Shown here piece after piece: positions 34,247 to 46,171 of a DNA stretch of 64,000 nucleotides. A program made the translations under genes and the position numbers. The notes below the pieces were generated by a model. It was not told where the DNA came from, searched no databases, and saw only the letters and a list, made by a program, of their open reading frames with translations. This stretch comes from Scortum barcoo (Eukaryota; Chordata; Actinopteri; Centrarchiformes; Terapontidae): contig CM041548.1 in the NCBI GenBank assembly GCA_023238725.1, positions 18,993,752 through 19,057,751 on the forward strand. Direction: 5' to 3'. Position 1 is the stretch's first letter, and the number at the start of each line of letters is the position of its first letter.

Positions 34247-35803
34247 GCTGGAGTTATCTCAGTGATCAGAAAAACAAAACAGATGCCTCTGCAGGTTGAG
34301 AAGCGATGCAGTCTACTTTATGAGATTTCCACTTCTTCTTATTGCCTGAAACGCTGCTTCACAGACTGGGATCCTGTAGTTAAGTGGGAGTGTTCGAGCC
34401 ACTGATTCAGTTCTTGAAATCTTACTCCCTTTTTTTCTTCCCTTTCTCCCTTTGACAGTCTACGTTCCTATTTTTTTTTTTTTTTTTCACCAGCGCTTGC
34501 AAAATGCCTGCCTGCAGGCTACAATGTCAGAAGCTGTCATTCACCACAGAGTGGTCTTTATGGAGAAAGAGGAGGAAGAATCTCCTCCTGGCTCTGCCCG
34601 GTTATGTGCTCTTATGTGGACACCCGACCCCACCCACCAAACCACACCTTACCAAAGACCCTCAGCAAGCACCCACCCAAAACAGACCTCTGCACCGATG
34701 ACATCCAAACCCAGATGTAGATGTGAAGAAACATTTGCGCATTTCAGCCCGTTAACTGCAAACTGCATTTTATTTTTCAAAAGTTCAAATCCATCACAGT
34801 TTGTGTGTGGTAATGCAACAAAAACAGCTCTCTGTTTCACTATAAACAAGTGTAATTACTTCTTATTTTGATATTTTGATTCTGTGGTAACAAAGTGCAC
34901 TGCTTTTGTACAGCTGCCTCTTAAATAGTTCCTGCAACAATAACCAAAAGTTCTCCAAAATCTGAAGGTTCAAATTATAAATCAAAGGCAAGTTTTGAGC
35001 TGCCACTAGAAGAAAATAAATTAAAAAAACTGTAAAAGGTCCACCAACAGTCCCTTTTTACAAAAGCATCAGCTAAACTGCCAGAAGTGACCATGTTAAA
35101 GTTTATGGGGCGTTTAGAGAGATTATCTTCAGAGAAACAAAGATGATACAGATGATGCACTAAAACACTTCAACAGGACTGCAGCTTAGTCTGGGCTTTA
35201 ATCCAGATCATCTTACTGTAGGAAGCACAAAAACCCTGCTGTCACCGCGTGTCCAAAGAACGACTGCATCAAGCTTCATGTTCAAAAAGAGCGTACAGAT
35301 CACTAATCAAGGAAAGGGGGCATTCCCTCATTTGGCCGTGCAGAGTCGGTCCAGCGGAGCCTGTTAACCCCAGCTGAACTCCATGTGCGCAGCCTGGCAG
35401 TCACCAGCATGTGGTCGGAGGCTGGATGTGACACACAACACTGCAAGAGCCTCAATGAAAAGCCTGTTCCTGAGCGCCAAGGCCAGGAGGCAGCAGAGCC
35501 AGACAGTGGAAACAACGTCCTCAGCCATTTCTCGACATGGTTCAATCACAAGAAAACCTCCAGAGTGAGCGCTCGTCCTCCATCGGGACACAATTACGGG
35601 GGAAGCTGGCACAGGGGGTTTTGTTTCCGTACACGAGGGAGGCAGCAGACGTTATTCTTAGGGGGGGCGTGGGTTGTCCAGAGGAGAGCATCCAGGAGCA
35701 GGAAGAATAGAAGCATTTAAAAATCTCTAATAAGAACAACCTGCGAGACTGAAAAAATTTATTTGAAGCATCTGGACTATTTTTCTTAGATGAATTCCCA
35801 ATT

Positions 35804-35956
35804 CTGAATGAAAGCTGCTGTCGCTGCGGTAACACGAACCGACAAAAAAGACAAAAGAAAGTCTGAGACTTTCAAAGAAAACTGAATGAAAGCTTGTCGC
35901 TCACGGTAAACGAACCGACAAAAAAGACAAAAGAAAGTCTGGACTTTCAAAGAAAA
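35804..35956. repeat. Adjacent imperfect direct duplication, about 78 and 75 bases
   Basis: Unit 1 (35804-35881) and unit 2 (35882-35956) both run from CTGAATGAAAGC to TTTCAAAGAAAA and share the block CGAACCGACAAAAAAGACAA. They differ mainly by small insertions and deletions. The pattern is discussed in the findings as a possible assembly artefact. Confidence 0.9.
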
Positions 35957-38744
35957 CTCTTAATGGAGCAACGCACGTCTGCAGAAAATTATCCCCGACA
36001 CAAAGCAGCTATTGTGGTTGTGTGACTGAATAGTGTGTCTATGTGCATGAGTGGCAAAAGAAAAGGAGAATTGTTACATCTTCTTCATGCAGTTAAACTC
36101 CTCTAACAGGCTTCTGTCCATCTGCACAAATAAGCTCACACAAAACACAGCATTGCTTTTTTTTTTTTCTTTTTGCAAGTGAGGCATTTAGGTGCTCCAA
36201 ACTAGCACCTCCACACTACTGCACACATGTCCCATAGCACCTAAATACCTGTAACACCTTCCACCCTTGGGAGCATCACTTTTCCTTGCAGATACTGACA
36301 TAAGGCTGCACAGGATTTTTTGGATGCCGACACAGGGAGGTGGCTTGTCGGGACTTGAGATTACAGCTTTAGTAGTAGTTATCTTTAAACTCTATAGGCT
36401 GTTTATGTGCTGAAAATCTAATCTTTGAATATTTTTTACTTGCAGCCACAGATTATTTATTTATTATTTATTTATTCTGTGAATCAGCCAAGTTTAAAGT
36501 GTTCAAAAGAAAAAAAAAAAAAAAACCTTGTTAGCCAGAGGGTGCAGGATTTGTCCAAAGCCTTATAAGCGGCAATCAATTTTTCTTGCATAAGTGCATT
36601 TTTATTATTGCTGTAAGGTTCAGCAGGCCTTAAAGCAGTGGAAGAAAAAAAATAGATTTATGTGGATTACAAGAAGTCAAAACACAATCAGTCACTGCAG
36701 CAAGATCAGTTTTGATTTACTGACATTGTTATGTGATTTTTAAATGTCCACACAGAGCAGTACTGCGTAGACATTTCTCCTTTTCCCTGTTGCTGATAAC
36801 ATGCGGTGATAAAGCCGAGCAGTGAGAGCTGATAGGCGTTTTATGATGACAGTTCTGCCGTGAGAAGCATGTAAGTCTATGCATTCCTCCCGCGGGTGCG
36901 CCCACCCTCCTCGCAGACGGGGGAGCCGCCCCTCCGAGATAACACCACCCCTGCCCCAAAAACCTCCGTCTGCCTGCTCATCTGTGCAAGTGACAGCATG
37001 CGGCGTCGGTCCCGCTGAGGACAGGAATGTGAAACTCTGCGTATCATCTGGCTCGCAGGTCCTGATGGGGTTTATGATATAGGGGTGATGGTATGAACGT
37101 TGGACGGTTTAGGGAGCATCTCTGCCAAAGTGAACGGAGCCTCGAGGGCAATGAGGGGCAGATCAAACCTGGAGCTGGCAATAAAGAGGGCACGAAAGCA
37201 TGCACTACCACAGTATAAGACAGAGCTGTGTCTGTTATTATAACTGGGAGGAATTTACTCCCTTTCAAAACAAACTCAGGTGCTGATAGGCAGCGAGGGG
37301 AACAAAAGCTTTGGGAGATGCAGATGGACAATAAACTCAATGAACCAGAGCGACAACACTGAGGCTTTTCTCGGGCAACAATCCCCTTTAAAGTTGCCCA
37401 CATTTTGTTTTCTCTCCTTAATTATAAAGTGCTGATGACTCCACTTCATTTTGCAATAAGAGTGTTATTTTCACAGTGTGCATTCAAGAATGCATCTAAT
37501 TAGCAACACGTGGTGTTGACAATCTCGCGGTTCTGAAAATATGAGGACTAGATGACTGCTGGATTTATGACCTTCAGATGCAAAAACCGAGGCTGATTAA
37601 AGAGAGGCTATTGATCATCGCTGTTTGTCTCCCTCTTCTGTTGGAAAAGCTGCAGCACAAAACAAGTCTGACTGTAATACTCCACCATTATCCATTTTCA
37701 TGTCTAACTAGTAACTCATAAGCTTGTTCACTCGGAGATCAGACTACTGTTAGGAAAGCCCCCGGTCCCTCTGGTGCCCGGCTGTGTTGACTTATGTTCA
37801 CGGACGGCCATGCTTAAATATGGGAAGAATGATTTGTGAGAGCGGTTGCCGTGACAACACAGCAAAAACACACACACAGAAGCCACGAGTCCATCAGCGT
37901 ACTGTTTATAGAGGGGAAGTTTTGGACCCAAACCTCTGGAGAATAGGAGGAGAGGGAAAAAAAAATAATAAAACATTTCTCACAGCACTTAAAATGTCAG
38001 AGTCCATTTGAAGCTGCATTTAGAAGATCTGATAAATTACAGATAATCTTTGAAGCACATTCAGAGGGGATAATGAGCTGGTAAACAAACGTTTAGTAAA
38101 GTGTCCATTCACTCTGATTACTCAGGTTGAGCCTCTCAGCACTCAAACATATTCAAATGTCAACACGGGGTCACACCTTTTTATTAAATTTTAGACCACA
38201 GACCCCGTTTGAAGAGCTGGGTAACATTAAGACCATAAAACGCCATCAAAACAAGAGCTGCAACTATTACTTTGTTTTCATTATTGATTCATTTGATGAT
38301 CATTTTCTTGTAAGATCCACTAATTATTTGGTTTATTAAATGCCTCCATGGTCCACGAGTCAAGGTTGACATTTAAACTCCTTGTTTTTTCCAATCAACA
38401 GTTAAAATCCTCAATTTATTATAAGAACCAGAAATTCTGTGAAGCTGGAAAAAAAAATCCAGCTCAACATCACAGAACAGTGTGCTCTGTGTAAAGTAAT
38501 GAGGACAAATGAGGTCACTGATAATGCTCCTCGTTATGTCAGCGTCTGTAAACATGCAATAAAAGTTAATATATGATGATAAAATGGTAAAACAGTAACG
38601 CAGCTTTGCTCCTGGGCGCACCCCTTGTTTTGACCCTCGGGGCGTGCTGTACTGTGGGTGGAGGCATGGAAAAGGTTAAAATCACCATCTTCAGCAGCCC
38701 CTCCCAGCCTGGACAGCCTCCTCCTGTTACAGCCTCACAGTCCG

Positions 38745-38775
<31 letters not shown>

Positions 38776-38776
38776 C
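38745..38776. repeat. GA microsatellite
   Basis: About 14 GA units on the plus strand, lying some 20 bases into the intron after the donor of the candidate first exon at 38795. Confidence 0.9.
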
Positions 38777-38794
38777 GGACACACTCGCACCTAC

Positions 38795-38912
38795 CTGCGC
38801 AGCACATGCGGCTGTACAGATGAGAGGCCACTTCTCCGCAGCTCATCTCGTGAATATAATTTGTTCTCCGGTACAGGAGCTCCCAGCGCAGCGCATCCTC
38901 CACCTCCGCCAT
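38795..38912 (-). CDS. plec: Candidate plectin alternative first exon, unassigned class
   Basis: ATG at 38912 opens 39 codons plus one base, ending GCGCAG|GTAGGT, a strong donor in the phase exon 2 requires. The sequence starts MAEVEDALRWELLYRRTNYI and ends SRMCCA, giving CCADERDRVQ after splicing. Immediately upstream on the minus strand is CpG-rich DNA (about 38880-39300), as expected at a promoter. A long TC run follows the donor. I cannot match it to mammalian exons 1 to 1g. It could be fish-specific or a diverged counterpart of a less known first exon. Confidence 0.65.
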
Positions 38913-39300
38913 CCCGCTGAGAGTTTGCGCCGCGCGTAAAAACGCGCACCGTCTCCAAAACGCGCCCCCTGAACTCGCCTATTTCTCGCGCCTCGCTCCA
39001 GCCCTCAAAACTTTTCCCTCTCTTCTACGAGAGCCACATGTATGGGGAGGGGGAAAAAACACACACACACAGAGAGAGAGGGGGGTCGTGTCAGATTGCA
39101 GAGTCTTTGTCACAAGCCCGGCCCACTCTGGTTCTGCTCGGTGAGGTGGAGGAAAGCTCCGCATCCTCCTCCGATGTGCCGTCTCCTCCGTGCGCCGCGC
39201 GTAATGACGCGCCGGGCCATCGAAGAGAGGGACAGCCCCGAAACACGGCCGCACACCGCCCGGCTCAGGACCTCACCCTGCGTCCCTATTTTAGTGACCG
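38880..39300 (-). promoter_or_regulatory. CpG island, likely promoter
   Basis: This is the most CpG-dense stretch of the window, with many CGCG and GCGC words, in otherwise AT-rich intronic DNA. It begins at the candidate first exon 38795-38912 and extends upstream of it on the minus strand, so it probably holds that exon's 5' UTR and promoter. Confidence 0.65.
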
Positions 39301-42300
39301 CCGTGCCTCTCCCAGTGTTACATAACCCACCCAGGCCACTTAATGCAAAGCAGAAACTGAAAAAAGGGAAGAGATCAGAACAACCCTCCTGTCTGTTGTT
39401 CTCTCTGTCTGAAGGGCAGAGTGCATGGAGACGTTTGCCCGCAGGTGATAAATCAACACCCCCCCCCCCTCATACTCACACTCACACACACACACACACA
39501 TTTACAACAACTGTGCGCCATAAATCACTCAACAGGGGAGTTTTGTTTTCTCTCTTTCTTTGCGTAACACTGAGAAATATTTCGCATTCTCCATAAGATG
39601 CTGGCCCATTTTCAAGTCAGGGCAGCAGAAAAAGCAGAGTGACAGTAAATATATTTTTCTGTGATGGCAGGTGGGGAGTGGTTATAAAGACAGGCTGGAT
39701 ATAGGACTACAGCGACTGAACTTCATTTAACTCACATTTCTAACCAGACCGAGCTGAATAATGATCAGTAATTTACCTGTTGAAAAGTTATTTAAGAATT
39801 ATTTATCAGGGTTAAAGATCTCATGTAATAGAAACAGTGTGGATCTGTGCACAAAATAAATGTGTTTTTCTTTAAATGTCTCCATTGTTTGCTTTTTTAA
39901 AGGTCTGGTTATATTAAAAAAAGGGAAAACTAAATTTATAACATTTAAAGAGCTTAAGCTAAAGCCTTTGATGGAGTTTGAACTTATTAGTGGATGTTGT
40001 TGGTTTTGAAAAACAGGTTTGTGTCTGAATGCAAAGTATGAGTGATAACCAGTACGTCCGTCTGCTCGACTCTCCGAACTATTCAACAGTTTTCAAAGTA
40101 AAACAGAAACAAGTTTACGATCAAGACAACTGAATTTAGCTTTTGAAGACTGAAAAATAAATTAATTAATGAAGCAACTCAATAAGGGACACAAACTTTT
40201 ACTAAGCTCTGCTCTTAATCTTAAAATAATTCAATCTTGGACTGATGGGGGTGAATGTCTGCTTTGGTTCTTTGTGCCAGATTTCCTAAAGGAAGTGATC
40301 CAGATTTTATCACAAAGCGTGTCATGGTTCTTCACCCCTCTGAAACGTAAACACAGATCATGGCCGCCGCCTCACAGCGGAGGACAAGGCTGGCTACTAG
40401 GCTGTTTACCACCAATGTGTTTCATGTTACGTCGGGTATTGTGCGGGGCATGTAGGGACACGGTGGGCGTGCATTGTTTTCAACACTCGGCGTCCTTCAA
40501 TAACAGTTTTTTTTTTTCACTTTTCAGTAAAGAGCAGAGTGGGACCATCCTCCCTCTCTCCCTCCGCAAGTCTGTCATTACTGCCACAGTGAAAGGAGAC
40601 AGAAAAGTGAGTCACAGCTGCTCACCGCAAGCCAAAATCGCAACCCAATCCTACAATGTGCCGTATGTAAGCGGCGTGTGGTTTAGCAGACACGGCCGCC
40701 CGTCTGCTGGGTCGTCCGTGAACACTGGTGAAGATTCGGGTGTGGCTTCCTAAATGGATTAGACGTATTCAGTGTTGAGGCCTCTGTTGTGAAGCTTTCT
40801 AATCTTTTGAGTCTTCGGAGACTACTACTTAACTGAAAACTAAAGGGGAAAAAAAAACAGTTAAAGACAACAGAGTAAAGCTTTAAAGAGTGTTGAAGTG
40901 GAGGTCAAAACCAACAGAGTAACGGTTTATGATTTATAGAAACGCATAATCACTTAGTGCAAATGACCCCTTGATTATCTAAGAACCACTGCGGCACTCA
41001 GATCCCTTTAAAAGGTCCCGAGGATCAGCGTGAGGCGTCTCTTCCAGTTTGTTGTGACCGTATCCAGGATACAACGTCCACCGTCCCCCAGTATCGAGTT
41101 TACTACCATTAGCCGGCCGCCATGTGTGGCACTCTGTGAGCTTTTTTTAAACCTGGCTCTGGGTAAAAATCCCTTTTACCTATTTTCACCTTCCCACTTT
41201 GTCAAAGGCACCTTGCTGAGTTCTTACTTACACAAATGTCCGAGCTACGGAAGAGCACTCTGACTTTAATCTCAAAACTCAAATATGTTTTTCACTTGTG
41301 GCTCTGATCCTCTTTCGTAACAAGCCGCGTCCTTATGTGCAGCTCGTGACTGGTGTTTGGGAGTGTTTACATTTCAGGTCCGGTACGAATCAGACAGAAA
41401 TCAATGGCGACACCTCCCTCTGTTAAAAATACATCATTAAACTCCAGACAGACGCTGGGGAGAGGGAATATGACCGTTGCTGATGTACAGGGTGTAGACT
41501 GATTGTCTGCACTGCGGCAAGTGCAGGGCTGAAAGCGGATCTCCTCAAATGCAAATATGCTGGATATTGACAGGAGGGAGAGATAGCATTCAGCCTAGTT
41601 TTGCAAGGTGATGTTTAACCGTAATTTACTAGTCAAACCACTCTGCCGGGCAACCTTTATTTGATCAGTAGCTCTGTACAGGTCAAAGAACACATTTCCA
41701 GATGACGAGAGGTGGATAATTCTGCTTTTGTCTTCCGATTTGTATGTTAAGCCTTTTTCATGGCTGTTTTCCTTTTAGGGGAAAGTTTTTTTGGGGTCTG
41801 TTTCTTCTTTTGATGAGCTGTCACTGCTATGAAAGTTGCTCATCCAGTCACAACAAACGCAGGCGAGCCGCTGCTGCAAACTCTTATCTACTCAAGGTGT
41901 GTCCTCCTCGACTTACTTACAAAGGGATCGTAAGGTGCATTATCCGACCTCGACCACTGGGAGCGATAAGGGAAAAGTACAGTGTCTGCAACGGATTATC
42001 AGAACAAACAACTATTTCAGGACGAAGTGCGCCCTTTTAGAGTTTGATTCATTTAAAGTGCAAACTGTGCAGGTGGAGGCGTTACGGTGTGACTCTGGGG
42101 TTTCATTATCAACTTCATTTGATCATTTGACCAAACTGGTTTCTCACAATACTTTCACAGGCAGAAAACAACAAAAAAACAACTGCCATTCATCTACACC
42201 TACAGCGTGTCAGTCAGACATACTTTAATTTGCCTCAGGGTGTGTCGCCTGCAGAGGCGTGTTAGGCGGCCGTCATTGCGACAAGCTGTGTCAACATGGG

Positions 42301-42973
42301 CCCGAGTGGGGTGTGTCTGGTGACTTTCAAATCTACAGATGCCTTCAGGTAACCTTCAGCCTGCTCAAGTCGACCCAACTGGGAGTATTTCTTGTTTGGT
42401 ATGTGAGGAGGAAAAGCTTAAATGTTAAACTCTGAAAGCATTCCAAGGAGAAACCGGCTGAACAAGGCTATTCACAACACAAGAGTAACTATCAATGATG
42501 AGTAACTATAAAGTTAAGACAGGGCTTAAACTCATCACCTTAAAGGAGCCACACAACTGAATCTGGATGAAATGAGGGAGCTATTTTTAAAAATAAAGGG
42601 GCGCCACTGGAGAAAAAACAGAAGCAGAGGCGATGCTGAGGTGAGCACATTGAAGCTGACAAGGCCAAAATCCCTCCAGTCAAGCAGAATCCCCCAGCCT
42701 CCTACGTCATCGCATCACAGCCGGCATTTACGGGGTTAACTGCAACATCTCCATACCACAGGAAACCGAGACGTGTGAGGGAAAAAAAAGGGGGGGAGTG
42801 AGGAAGAGAGGGGAGCGTACGTCACAGAAAGCACACAGAAGGAGAGAGCGGGGACGACGGGTGAGGACAGCCGGCATCAAACTATCAAGGAAAAAAAAGC
42901 TTTTTATCTACCTTCCTCACCTCACCTCTGCTGAAGTGAGCACTGCAGCGGAGGCTTTTCCAGCTTTTCTTAC
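38913..42973 (-). other. Intronic region between the CpG-island exon and exon 1b
   Basis: About 4 kb. After the CpG island there is a C run and CA repeat at about 39460-39500. The plus-strand frames at 39042-39596 and 40169-40753 match nothing known and lack gene signals. No exon is supported. Confidence 0.65.
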
Positions 42974-43076
42974 CTTGCTTCTTGCGTATTCTCCACTGCC
43001 AGACAGCGATTAAGGTAACAATGTGGCCCACAACCACCAGGGTTGGGAACACATTTCCAGGGGGGCTTGCCGGCAT
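42974..43076 (-). CDS. plec: Plectin alternative first exon 1b (mitochondrial type)
   Basis: ATG at 43076 opens 34 codons plus one base, ending AAGCAAG|GTAAGA, in phase with exon 2. The core FPTLVVVGHIVTLIAVWQWR is nearly the same as mammalian plectin 1b (FPSLVVVGHVVTLAAVWHWR). It is a hydrophobic anchor followed by basic residues (RIRKKQ), the signal that places plectin 1b in the mitochondrial outer membrane and ties mitochondria to intermediate filaments. The upstream minus strand is purine-rich with a TGAGTCA (AP-1 type) word near 43291. Confidence 0.93.
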
Positions 43077-43596
43077 CGGGCCTGCTACAAAAGTGGAGAG
43101 TCCCAGGCTCTGAAGACAGGTGGGAGGGTGAAAGGTGAAGGGGGAGTGGAGGGAGAGGAAGGGTGGGGGCGCCTAGGGGTGTGGTGCCATCCTGGACTTT
43201 AAAAATGAGCGCTGCAGCCAAGTTGTCTGCGACTTTTTACAAGAGCGAGAGGAGAGCGGAGAGAGCACCCCTCCCTCTTCTCTCTTCCCTGTGACTCAGT
43301 CCTCTGGCAGAAGTGGCCGATCTCTCTCCCGTCCTCCCTCCCCCTTTTTTCCCCCCTGTACAATTTCTATCTTCCCTTCCCAATCCACTCTTCTTTGTTA
43401 TTTTGAGCCGCACTTATTTCAAAATGAGCTTTAATTCTCCCAGCCCTGACGTACTTAAAGAGAAGTTTTTTCCCTGCTCCACGGCTCAAGTGACTCCACT
43501 GGTTTTGCCCTACAGGAACTGGCTCGCTGGCTTTCCCTCGCTCGCTGCAGCCTATCTGCAGGAGTTAATAATATATGAGGCTGTTTTGTGTAATGT

Positions 43597-43620
43597 ACAC
43601 ACACACACACACACACACAC
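43597..43620. repeat. CA microsatellite
   Basis: Twelve CA units in the intronic DNA upstream of exon 1b. Confidence 0.9.
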
Positions 43621-45398
43621 GTTCACTCAGGTCAGCTCTGATAAGAAGCAAAAACTCGAGTGAGATCCACCTTCAGCTGTGTCAAAGTTTACTTCACTCC
43701 ACAGGACTTGCGATCATTTTCCATCGTGGTTTTATGAGTCACAGATCATCCAGAGACAGCCCCTTCCTCCTTTACCAAATATTTATACTAAAGCCATGCC
43801 TCCCCAGTTTATCCCTCCCCCCTCACAGAACAGCCTGCTCGCCATCAATTCATTCTCATTATGCAACTTCACTATGTTTCCCTAAACGCTAATTGCTTCC
43901 TTATGCTTGAACAGCCACGCTGCCTATAAGCTTCCCAGAAATCTATTTAACTGGATTCTGTTTTTACCACCAACTGTTTTAAAATAGTACAATACAAAAC
44001 TCTTTTTCCCCAATTCCTTTTTCTTGCATTTTTCCTCTGAACAGGCCCTCTTATTAAAAGAAAAAAAACTGAGCAGCCTTGAGGAAAAATGTCTGCTTGA
44101 ACTAGTTTGAGCTTCTTCTGACGATGTGACTTTAAACCCAGTCATTTAGACATTTTCAAACCTGCCAGTCATCTATAATTACAACCACTCTCTTGTCACG
44201 GCACGACCACCAGTAAATTCCTCTCTGAGCGTTTCACCCGGTACTCAGGATTAAAGCAACATACCTCGTGTGTGCTCAGTGTTACCTCGGTGCACACGCT
44301 TATACAAAGACTGTAAGCCCTGGCTGTTATTGCTAAAAAAACTACACACACACGCAGCTGCTCGCATCACTGTTGAGACATCAAAAGCATCGCGCTGCAG
44401 GCAAAACGGCCTCTCTGCCGGTGTTTCTGTTGTCAGAACATCGAACAGGGAACAGGAACATCGGATGGTGTGCACTAGAAACAGTGTCACACAGGCAGAA
44501 ACCCAACACCAAGCCCGGTGTCACGATCACACACTGACGGCAATGCAATTCCACACGTGCTCCATAAAACAAGCAGAAATAGAAGTCGCAACCTAGACCT
44601 CAAGGCACCTTTGGCATGAGCACAGTCTTAATTTATGTTCAGGGGACAATTCAGAGTCGTATACTGATGTTCAGGCCTGGCAGACTGAAAAAAGAAGGGC
44701 ACCTTATGACTGAAGTTGAATTAATACATTTAAAGTCGCCTCTTAAGTCGAGCAGTTGGGTAAAGACTAGTGCACATATAATGAAGAAAAAAGGGTGATT
44801 GTAACTGAAGTGATTTTAGTCTTTGACGTGTTGGCAGATCATTCTGGGTGAGACCACATATGATCCCAGTTTGAAAATGTCAACCAAATCCCCAAAGCTG
44901 TAGAAACTGGCAGCTCAAATTGGCAATCAGTTGCAAGTGAAGTCTGAGCAAAGGGAATAAAACCAAGGGAACGGTACAGACGTCTGGAATAAATTCATTC
45001 CACTACTCCTTTGTGGGAGGAGTCAGCCCACTCCCACTCTCTTCACATGTGTTTGCTCAATGATTCCCATATTGTGACACATGCTCCACATACCCACACA
45101 TAAGCAGTATAGCCGAGCTTCATGTGACGATCGCATAAGTAAAAAAAGAATAAAATGCCTCAGTCGCTAAAGATTTCCCAAAGAGCACAGGTAGGATTAG
45201 GTGAGCAATGTGAGGAATGTCAGATATGTTTTTAATCTGCAACCACCTAAAACAATTCAGAAGCTGGGAGTGGCACTGTCCTCATGTAAAACACACAATG
45301 CAAGAAATTCAAGTCTGTTTAGTTAATTCCTGTGTGGCATCCCCAAATGCACTGATAGTGTAAAAATGATAAAAATCCAGTGAAAAAAACAAACCTAC

Positions 45399-45438
45399 CG
45401 TCTGGTGGTCCTGAACAGAAACAGCAGCATAAGTCCAT
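45399..45438 (-). CDS. plec: Possible 13-codon Cys-rich alternative first exon
   Basis: ATG at 45438 in good context (AAAGATGG) opens 13 codons, MDLCCCFCSGPPD, plus one base, ending ACG|GTAGGT. The phase fits exon 2 and would give GPPDDERDRVQ. The four cysteines in five residues would suit S-acylation and membrane attachment. The exon is very short, and a chance match of ATG, phase and donor cannot be excluded. Other mammalian first exons are equally short (1d has five codons). Confidence 0.35.
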
Positions 45439-46134
45439 CTTTGCTCAGCGTCTTCACAACTTTTAGAGAAAATACTGAACTGCCAAGGAGTCAGATCTGA
45501 CCTCACAACATTGTGTTCTGATTAAAACCAGGGGGGCGTGCTGAAAAAGCACGAGGAAAAAAAAAAAAAACAGAGAAGTGGAGGCACGGCTGGGAAGTAA
45601 AAACTAGACAGCGCTGCGAGTTTGACTTAATTTGTGAGGCTTTCCTCAGTGGAAACAGCATCTCATGCATGGCGGTTTCTGACGAGCGTTACTGGACAGG
45701 ATCCATGAGCGGGGCTGCAGAAACTCCCAGAGACACATTAACTTTTTTTTAAACAGGATTTAGACAAAGAGCGGAAAAAGTGATTTTTTGCCAGCAAGCT
45801 ACTGTAACAAAGGCTTCTCTGTGGAAGCCACAAAAAAGTTAGAGACAGTGCAACTGTGCCCCCACATCCAGAGGATATGGATCATACTGTATGACTACTA
45901 CAGCCACGGCTTAGATTTGAAGTTTAAACAGAGAGAGATGGAACATTTTGTTAATGTCAGGAAAAAACAGGAATCTGGAAATATTTGAGGACACTTTATT
46001 AGCACACATTTATATAATATCTTTGTCAATGTATTGTGTCATATTGGCCATAACTTCTAATCTTATGGCAGTTTAGCTGTGTGCATTAACTGAGTACTAT
46101 TCAGTGTGTTACCCAGTGGCAGTAACTTTTATGA

Positions 46135-46171
46135 TAATCCTTTTAATACTAAAAAAGTATTAAAAGGATTA
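46135..46171. repeat. Perfect 16-base inverted repeat with 5-base loop
   Basis: The arm TAATCCTTTTAATACT, a loop of five A and the exact reverse complement of the arm form a hairpin. It overlaps the edge of an AT-rich repeat copy. Confidence 0.9.

Larger units (their letters stand above)
34247..38794 (-). other. Intronic region between two alternative first exons
   Basis: About 4.5 kb with no recognised exon. It contains the tandem duplication at 35804-35956, a copy of the AT-rich repeat at about 38255-38425, a GC-rich patch at about 36880-36970 and poly-A/T runs. Confidence 0.65.

Noticed and set aside
39042..39596. 184-codon plus-strand frame at the CpG island
   Set aside because: GC-rich DNA lacks stops. 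The frame reads through His/Thr repeats from a CA microsatellite and has no family match.
40169..40753. 194-codon plus-strand frame
   Set aside because: About one frame of this length is expected by chance in 64 kb. It runs through a poly-T tract and resembles nothing known.
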